Shown in pieces: positions 57,377 to 64,000 of a stretch of DNA of 64,000 nucleotides. Under the pieces are notes generated by a model. The model was given only the letters and a program-made list of their open reading frames with translations. It ran no database searches and was not told where the DNA came from. The position numbers and the translations under genes are program-made. Every line of letters begins with the position of its first letter. Position 1 is the first letter of the stretch. This DNA is from Plazaster borealis (taxonomy: Eukaryota > Echinodermata > Asteroidea > Forcipulatida > Labidiasteridae): the NCBI GenBank assembly GCA_021014325.1, contig CM037461.1, positions 6,787,501-6,851,500 on the forward strand. Direction: 5' to 3'.

Positions 57377-57490
57377 CGCATTCGAACTCATCAGACGAGT
57401 CAGTGCAGTCACTGTGTCCGTTGCAAATCAGTTGACTGGAAACGCATTGTAACCCCGATCGGCAAAAGAACTCAACCTCGGTGCAGTGAC
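57377..57490 (-). CDS. Gene A exon: LDL-receptor class A module
   Basis: 114-nt phase 1-1 exon (CTTCACAG / GTGAGT). It encodes HCTEVEFFCRSGLQCV, ICNGHSDC and DSSDEFEC: six cysteines and intact calcium ligands (HSDC..SSDE). Nearly identical to 22351-22464 in gene B; the main change is GLQ for GHQ. Confidence 0.93.
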
Positions 57491-57699
57491 CTGTGAAGGC
57501 ACACATTGCTATAATGTTTAATTAATAACAGAAAGGTATCTCCACAGCCAAACGTGTTCATTAGTTGCGTCACCAGAGAGGGGCAGGTGGAAGGAGCTCA
57601 AAACTCCCCCAACCTCTACAACCAGCCACCCTGCTGGTTACGCCACTGCAAACAAAAACCAGGCAAAAGCAATGGTTGTTGAAACAAAGACAAACTCAC

Positions 57700-57813
57700 C
57701 GCAACCCATCTCATCGGAATGATCTGGGCAGTCTGCTACTCCGTTGCAAAGAGCTGTTTCCTCAACACATGCAAGACCAGATGCACAGAGAACTTCATTT
57801 TGCACCAAACACT
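57700..57813 (-). CDS. Gene A exon: LDL-receptor class A module
   Basis: 114-nt phase 1-1 exon (CTTACAG / GTGAGT). It encodes ECLVQNEVLCASGLACV, LCNGVADC and DHSDEMGC. Paralogue of 22674-22787, differing by DHSDE versus DYSDE. Confidence 0.93.
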
Positions 57814-59091
57814 CTGTAAGGAGACAATGATTCGATGGAATTGTTGGGTTATAATTCTAAAAGAATATTTGTTCAGTACGAATTCTCCTATGAATAATGC
57901 ACTAAAAGCAATAACCAAACTATAATATGTGGACAAATCTGGCCACTTTAAAATCGTAAAATTTTTACGCAAATGAGAATGAAACAAAAATATAAGCGCA
58001 ATTGACGGTGCAAGTCTCGCGAGTTTTCGACTTAGACTCTGTAATAGTGTGCAAATTTATCCGTAGAAAACTAGTTAATGTATAGGCTACCTTCTGCTAA
58101 AAAAATAATAATTAATTTGCACATGCTTCAATAATTGGAATTGTATGCCTACGTGTTCAAGTTACAATGTAACTGCAACTTAGTTGCAACCTTTCGGACA
58201 ATCTCTTTCTTTTTTTCGATTTGTATATGCTGTCTCCTAAAAATAATTAATATGGGTTTTAACAAAGAAAACGTCGCATCCCTTTAAAGGTATGGTTATA
58301 GATTGGTAAACACTTCAACAATTAATTACCATAACAACTTACTCGGTGATAAGCACTGCAGCAGTTGATAGTTTAAACTAGTTTGAGAGAGGATTCCCTT
58401 CGAAGTAATATAGTTTGGATAAATGTTCATCCAAACAAATTTGAGTCTTAGAAAAAATTCATGCATGAATCACATTTAATAATGCAACTTTTGTTTGATA
58501 CCATCAGTATAGTAAAGTATTTTCACTAAATCATTCACTCATCCCAGTATATTGATTATTAGCAATGGTCAAAGTAAGATTTAAAAATAAATGCATTTTT
58601 ATTTCAAAATAAATCAGTTAGTAAGAAATAAAGTACTTTTTGTTCTTCTTTTTTTTCCCGGGGTAACATTTTATTGCTCTCTAATAAATAATACATTTAC
58701 ATAAAAAAGACAATTAAAAAAATAAAACGCATCTTACAGCAAAATAACAATTAACTGGTAACAGTAGGTTATTCACAAAGATTACTTATTGCATTTTAAT
58801 TTATATTTCTGAGAAGTTCCATTGACAACTCACTGATATTTCTCGCAAATATAAGACTCTTTGGGGTTTTTGCATGGCATTTCTTGTCGGAGAGCTTTCT
58901 GCTTTACACGTTTCTTTTTAATTTTGATTTTTCATTTGTGAATCAGACTATTTTTGTTACTATTTTGTACCTTCTTCAAGCGTCTTGTAAATTCACCATA
59001 CATACTTCGTCGAGAAATGACTGGAGTGTGAGTGTACAAAAGGCAATCGAGCAGTGGCTTTCTATAATGTCGCTTAAAGATGAAGCTAATA
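57814..59091. other. Gene A intron, no gene seen
   Basis: Alignable in patches with 22800-24350 of gene B (for example GTGCAAATT, AGCAGTGGCTTTCTATAATG). No exon or transposon coding. Confidence 0.5.
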
Positions 59092-59322
59092 CCCTCTAAA
59101 AACGTCCAGGTCAGAATTGACCCAAATCTGAGTCCCGAGGGGCTTAACCCTTTTATGGGTCAGTATGACCCGGAATCCGTGTCAAATTGACCGATAAAAG
59201 GGTCAAAATGACGCGGATTCCGAGTTAAAATCCCTACTTTTCACCACTTTCCGGGTCAACCTGACCCGGAAAAGGGTCAGGCCCCCTTTGACCCGTCAAT
59301 TCTAACCCGGAAGTTTTTAGAG
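59092..59322. mobile_element. MITE family 1, best preserved copy
   Basis: About 231 bp. Left CCTCTAAAAACGTCCAGGTC, right AACCCGGAAGTTTTTAGAGTG; the interior is three rounds of GGGTCA...TGACCC inverted words. Shared with 24368-24560. Confidence 0.8.
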
Positions 59323-59430
59323 TGAAATATAAAATAGAAAGAATTGTTTATAAGTGATCTCAAATGAAATATCGGTCAATTAAAAAAAAAGAAAAAAATC
59401 ACACAAAAGGACCCCCAAAAAAATACTCAC

Positions 59431-59778
59431 CAATGTTGTTGTATTGTGATATTTCCAGAACCATTGGACTTGACATCAACTCCACTTGACATTGAAATGT
59501 GATCCACATTGATACATCAGCGGTAATCGAAGACGGGTACACCTGTTTCGTGAAGTTCAACTCCGTTATAATCGAGTCTTTGTCATACGAGTAATTTACT
59601 AAATCATCACCTCCTGCGAGAAAGGTAATTGAGCAAGACGGAATCTCGAGAAATTTGGCCTGGATTCTGGAGCCCGACTCGGCGATGATAAACCAGATGC
59701 ACGCCCGAGCCTCATGGGTGTACTCGATAAAATGTTTTACGTCAGGGTGAGTGTATACAGTGTCGTTGCCACAGTATC
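59431..59778 (-). CDS. Gene A exon: CUB domain (second in order)
   Basis: 348-nt phase 1-1 exon (TTTTAAG / GTGAGT) encoding about 116 residues: YCGNDTVYTHPDVKHFIEY, ARACIWFIIAESGSRIQ, ending MVLEISQYNNIG. It has the CUB cysteine pair and the C-x-W-x-I strand, but the usual SPNYP turn is replaced by HPDVKHF, so it is divergent. Paralogue of 24653-25000. Confidence 0.82.
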
Positions 59779-60064
59779 CTTAAAACAAAAACGCCATGAT
59801 TGTTAGTGGTAGGACCAAAATAAGTTTTTTATGAAATTTTTTGAACAAAACTGTAAATGTATTTTATACTTCTGTGTTTTAAATTGTGGTTCCAGCCACA
59901 GGTGGTTCCTCAATAATGGCACACAGTAAAGTTACCCGATCTGAAAAACTGGGCTTATTAAATTGACGCATTTATATTATTTAAATGCAATCAATTGGAA
60001 CTAGCAGAATAGAGACCAAAAATAATTTATGGAAAGACATTAATTCTCAAATGTTGTATAATTA

Positions 60065-60285
60065 AAAAGTAAATATTTCGTGCGCACGAAACTTATTTCG
60101 AGCGCATGCATTAACTTATTTCGAGCACACAAAATGATTTCGTGAGCACGAAATGATTTCAAGCGCACGGGATACTTTATTTCGAGTTCACAAAATGATT
60201 TCGTGAGCACGAAATGAAGAACTCAGAGTATTTCTGTGATCAGTTTTATTATTATCTTTTAATCACATGTCCCTTTAGGGGCTCC
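60065..60285. mobile_element. MITE family 4 relative (half element)
   Basis: Repeated ATTTCGTGCGCACGAAA and ATTTCGAGCGCA palindromic words in 60067-60225, closing with GTCCCTTTAGGGGCTCC at 60270-60285 as in 23719-23983. The left TIR is not seen. Confidence 0.55.
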
Positions 60286-60987
60286 GTAGAAATCCATATA
60301 CTTGTACAATGGCTGTAAGCAGTTACCAAAATTTGTTTTAGTTGGTCATAAGGGTCCATATCTAATGGTCTGGGCCATTTGAAAATGATTTGTTTTCTTC
60401 ATAAAAAAGTATTACACGCTAATATCAAAACGTTCACTCAAATAGTGACCGATGCTGTCCGACTTTGAATTTGTTTTTATAGTGTCACGCAGGGTTAATA
60501 TGTTTTTTTATGAATGGTTGCTACGACACACGTGAGTACACTAAAGCCCCGCCCCTTAACCTTCCAAACCCCTTCTAATATGTTTTATTGGCCTAAAATA
60601 ACCCTGAATCGTGTCAAAACATTTCCGAGGCCTTCCAAAGGCTCTGTGTGATAATAAAAAGCCCTGGATAAGGATAATTGGTGATTGTTATCAAAGCAGG
60701 CTGGACAGGCCATGACCCCTGACGCGGAGGCTATAATTACACACAGGGTGATCAAAATTTTAGGGTGATCAAACTAACCCAGTCCACCATCATTTGGAAT
60801 GTGTTTCTGGATGTTAGATGCCGGATTTCCTGGGAATTTCTTTTAAGTATTTTTCTGTTTTGAACATTCAAGTCATGGGCGGAATAATTACAAAATTAAC
60901 CTAAACCTACTGTGTGCAACAGCTACCGAAACTCCCAAAAGGGACAATACAAAGTCAAAGCAGAGTTTCAGTTGTTATACAACTTAC

Positions 60988-61098
60988 CACACATCCATTC
61001 GTCCATAAAGTCAACACAGTTCGCGAAACCATCGCAGACATAATGACCCGGAATGCACTCCCCGGACGAGCACTCAAAATACAAAGGGTCGCATCGTC
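60988..61098 (-). CDS. Gene A exon: LDL-receptor class A module
   Basis: 111-nt phase 1-1 exon (CAATAG / GTAAGT). It encodes [27 protein letters not shown] and DFMDEWMC. Paralogue of 28629-28739, which is the first module after the signal peptide in gene B. Confidence 0.93.
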
Positions 61099-61931
61099 CT
61101 ATTGCAGAAAAAGTAAAGATTTTATGCAAATATAAAAGGTGCACCATCGGTCTCTAGGCGCCAACTTACACCAAGGCACTGTTTCGAACAGTGGTTTCAT
61201 AATAGCGTTTACTTTGGTGGGAGAAAACCAACCTTTCAGCTGGTCGTCTAAACCATCAGAAAAAGACCCTTGCTACCCAATAAAACAAATTCAAGCCATC
61301 AAGAACCCACCTGGAAGACATAAGTAATTTCAGCCAGGAGAATTTAGCCCTGGGCTAAGAGATTTGTTGGTACAATTCCTGTGAAAATTCCCAGAGGGAT
61401 GTCGTTATTAAAGGGACACGTTGCCTTGGATTGGGCTCTTTGTGCTATAAAACGTGTTTGACAACGTTTGTTATGAGATTAATATGGTTGGAAAGACATT
61501 TTAAAAGTAGAATATAATCATCTATAAACATAAAATTGTCTCAAAATTGTGTGGTTTTTACTTGTACTTCGTACACTAACACGGTCCGCCATTTTGTGGA
61601 GTCCAAAATGTGGTTTTATATTTGTGTGGATCATTTTTATGTTCGACTTTTAAAACATCTTTCCATCAATATTTATAGTGAATGCTGCCCTCAATACGTC
61701 TAGAGACCTCACTAAACATGGATGATTCTAGACGCTCTTGATGAAAATTCCGTGACAGTATCTGGCTGTTTTCTCAACAAGTAGGCACTGTATTCAACTG
61801 AAACATTAACATGTGACTTTTGTTTGTATTTTTCTTGCTAAATTTGCCTACAAGTCAGCAATGTTGAAAAAACAGATGACTCTACCTTTAAGATATACGA
61901 AAATAGTTATAAGCCGAGGTTTACCCCTTAC

Positions 61932-62045
61932 CGCATCCAAGTTCGTCCTCGTTGGCGGCGCACTCCCTCCTGCCATCACACACGTATGTGTCATTTTGCA
62001 GACAGTCCAGACCAGTCGGACATGCGTACTGATCCTCATCGCATT
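61932..62045 (-). CDS. Gene A exon: LDL-receptor class A module (no copy found in gene B)
   Basis: 114-nt phase 1-1 exon (AAATTAG / GTAAGG). It encodes CDEDQYACPTGLDCL, VCDGRREC and ANEDELGC, a complete LDLa with CDG and NEDE calcium ligands. I find no counterpart above gene B's first LDLa. Confidence 0.9.
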
Positions 62046-62478
62046 CTAATTTCACGAGAAAAACATAAATACGGAGGCCAAGACATGACTCAGGAAAACA
62101 ATTAGATCGAGTGGCTACGGGATATTATGTGAATCGTTTACTCTTGTCCAATTGAGGCAAACACTATATTTAAAAGTCGAAAGTTGTTTTGTCCGAATTA
62201 AAAGTCGTACAGTCATCGGTGATGAGCCATTTCCTCAATTCAAAGTGCCCTTAGAAAAGCAATAGTATGCCCCTACCAGATATTCTAGTTCCATCTAGGG
62301 TTGACTCAAATAAATTCATGTCTCACGAATTGCTGTACTTATTCGGCAAGAAAGTGTTTGGGGAAATGTTGTATTTCATGGTTCATAGTTCATAGTTCAA
62401 TTTATTTCCACTCAAGGAGGAGGTCTCATAAAAGCAAGCTTGTTGGATGGAGACCCCCCGAATCTGTGTACAAACTTA

Positions 62479-62941
62479 AGCCCTTTTCACACTATAGGTA
62501 TTTCCCGGGAAATTCCCGGGAACTTTTGGTCGATCTGTTCACACTACAAAAAACTCCCGGGAATTTCCCGGGAATTAGCTTATTCCCGGGAAATAATTAA
62601 CCCTGCTCAGGGGTAGGGTTAAGGGAGTTAACCCCGGGGTAAAACGTTTTTCCCGGGAAAAAGCACCTAGTGAGACGAAAGCGGGTTTAACTTACCCCAC
62701 CTTTTGCGTCCACTGTATTGAGACGTCATTAGTCTCGAAAGGGCTGACCTGTTTACCACATTTCCTGGGGTTTGATCGCACGTGTGAAACGACCGTGCAT
62801 ATTCCTGGGAAATAGTACTCCCGGGAGTTACCAAATTGGGATAGTGAGAACGGTTCCTGGGGTGGCGGTGGGGTTAAAAACTCCCGGGATTTTCCCGGGA
62901 TTTTATTTCCCGGGAAATGGCTCTGTAGTGTGAACAGGGCT
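62479..62941. mobile_element. MITE family 3, second copy
   Basis: AGCCCTTTTCACACTATAGG on the left, CTGTAGTGTGAACAGGGCT on the right, interior almost identical to 35377-35828. Inserted in the gene A intron between the first CUB and LDLa exons. Confidence 0.88.
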
Positions 62942-63373
62942 ATATAGGTATCTATGAGAAAGAATAATGTAAAGAGTAGACTGAAATAATTGAAGGCACA
63001 CAAACTAGTTACACATGAAAAGACACGGACAAAATACAAACAGGACAACACAGTAACAATGGTTCAGTAGATGGCGGTATGGAGATAAGTAGATAAGTAC
63101 CGTAGAGACATTATCGGCAGAGGTTGAATCAATACAATATAGGGAGCCTAACAAAAACAGAATATTGATTAATACAATTAAACAAGGCATTTTTGTAAGA
63201 GGACCGTTTTAAGGGTTTTTTTTTTAAGATATTAGGGCTTTTGCATTTTTTTAGAGTAGGCCTACCGCTAAAGGAGTTCCATTACTTAGGTCTTTTAAAA
63301 GAAACGAGGTCTTGACCAAAACGAGGGCAGATGTCAAGTCTGTAGATGAGAAAATTGTTTTAGTTAACCTTAC

Positions 63374-63820
63374 CTACTACATCATATGGTGTGAATAAAA
63401 GCCTCAATCTTGAAAAATTGTTGTTGATCACCAGCTTGATCCAAACATCGGAACCAATTGAAAAAGTCTTATAGGGAAGTTCAGTATGGAGGGTTTTGGA
63501 AGGATCCGTGCTTAACATTGAAACAGGAACGTCGACCGGATTTGCTCCGTTGCCAATGGACAAAAAAACGTCTTGTCCTTCAAAATGCAGCACTTCGATC
63601 CGGACTCTGGTTCCTGGTTGTTCCGAGAGTCTCCAGATGCAATATTGAGGCAACACTGACTGATGCATCTTGATGACGTCATATAATGTCACATTGGGCA
63701 TTGACTCGGATGTTCCGGGATAAAGAACAAAAGACGATTCAAGTTGGCCGGAGTGGCTTTGAAATAACATCGTAGCAGATTCGTTCCTTCGCAAAGGAAT
63801 AATTTGTGTACCACAAATAT
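63374..63820 (-). CDS. Gene A exon: most N-terminal CUB domain in the window
   Basis: 447-nt phase 1-1 exon (ATCCCAG / GTAAGG), 149 residues, somewhat longer than a usual CUB. It begins ICGTQIIPLRRNESATMLF, has QYCIWRLSEQPGTRVRIEVL and VFLSIGNGANP, and ends SRLRLLFTPYDVV. The CGT start, CIWRL strand and WIKL..NNNFSRLRLLF end fit a divergent CUB. Its entry in phase 1 means at least one more exon, presumably the signal peptide, lies to the right of the window. Confidence 0.8.
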
Positions 63821-64000
63821 CTGGGATGGAAAATAGAAGTGCGTCAACCTATGTTGAAAACAACTTACAGGAACGTTACAGAACTGGTAGTTAAAATGTT
63901 CTTTAAGATCACAGATTTACATAAAACTCACACGGTCTAATGATGATAATAGTAGAAAACATCCCTAGAAATATTTCTGTCTGAAATGCCATATTTGATG

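Larger units (their letters stand above)
52751..61098 (-). repeat. Segmental duplication, gene A copy
   Basis: This block matches 1-28739 in the same order and orientation: introns near 52751-52830, the CUB exon and flanks, Cys-rich exon, both CUB halves, two LDLa exons, CUB exon and LDLa exon, plus shared intronic MITEs, a SINE and a hairpin. Spacing is 8.3 kb here against 28.7 kb in gene B; the difference is mostly the Link cassette and repeats in B. Confidence 0.88.
43885..63820 (-). other. Gene A: CUB/LDLa/LRR seven-helix receptor (gene span)
   Basis: Nineteen exons on the minus strand, listed separately, join in one frame and end in a seven-transmembrane exon. The visible order is CUB, LDLa, LDLa, CUB, LDLa, LDLa, CUB (two exons), Cys-rich, CUB, LDLa, LDLa, LRR N-cap, five LRR exons, 7TM. 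Extracellular modules sit in phase 1-1 exons and LRRs in phase 2-2 exons, the normal arrangement for these families. The coding sum is 3986 nt, consistent with entering in phase 1 and ending at the stop. LDLa plus LRR plus 7TM is the layout of type C leucine-rich-repeat GPCRs (relaxin receptors and molluscan GRL101); several CUB domains in front are unusual. Signal peptide and first exon lie beyond 64000. The ligand is unknown. Joining all exons in one transcript is inference from phase and order. Confidence 0.85.

Noticed and set aside
1..64000. CRISPR arrays, bacterial operons, phage or retroviral genes
   Set aside because: No direct-repeat/spacer pattern with constant spacing, no ribosome-binding sites ahead of frames, and no gag/env or integrase motifs; the only reverse transcriptases are of the non-LTR type.

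Overview
The window looks like nuclear DNA of a marine deuterostome invertebrate. An echinoderm, probably a sea star or close relative, fits best. The evidence is: genes split into many small phase-1 exons with GT-AG introns, extracellular CUB/LDLa/LRR modules, CR1/L2-type LINEs, tRNA-derived SINEs and a very dense load of TIR MITEs. One TTAA-flanked MITE resembles a family I recall from echinoderm genomes. The species is inference. There are no bacterial operons, CRISPR arrays or rRNA genes.

Two paralogous genes lie head to tail on the minus strand. Gene A (63820 down to the stop at 43885; 5' end outside the window) encodes a modular G-protein-coupled receptor: CUB, LDLa, LDLa, CUB, LDLa, LDLa, CUB (two exons), a short Cys-rich module, CUB, LDLa, LDLa, LRR N-cap, LRRs in exons of exactly 72 nt, then a single-exon seven-helix domain of the LGR type C / GRL101 / relaxin-receptor kind. 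The 19 exons I placed join in frame (3986 nt, about 1,327 residues). Gene B (ATG at 30769, running off the left edge) repeats the middle of this architecture with near-identical exons: signal peptide, LDLa, CUB, LDLa, LDLa, CUB, then four tandem Link-like exons absent from gene A, the Cys-rich module and CUB. Its LRR/7TM end should lie left of base 1.

Between the two genes (about 31-44 kb) is a THAP-type zinc-finger exon on the plus strand, divergent from gene B and 445 bp from its ATG. There is also a 2.3-kb TIR element with TA target duplications, inserted in a SINE and carrying parts of a spliced gene. The remainder is an 80-bp tandem repeat, MITEs and SINEs.

The introns are full of repeats: a CR1/L2 LINE (16.1-17.9 kb), an older decayed one (12.4-14.0 kb), a minus-strand LINE fragment (10.2-11.1 kb), a LINE fragment in gene A with a readable empty site in gene B (53.84-54.61 kb), large repeats carrying 130-bp or 50-bp tandem arrays, and at least five MITE families.

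Taken together, the window shows a tandemly duplicated, still diversifying receptor locus: the membrane-anchoring half is visible in A, and a newly expanded ectodomain in B. Exon boundaries were read by eye from splice consensus, phase agreement and paralogue comparison; no transcript data were available.
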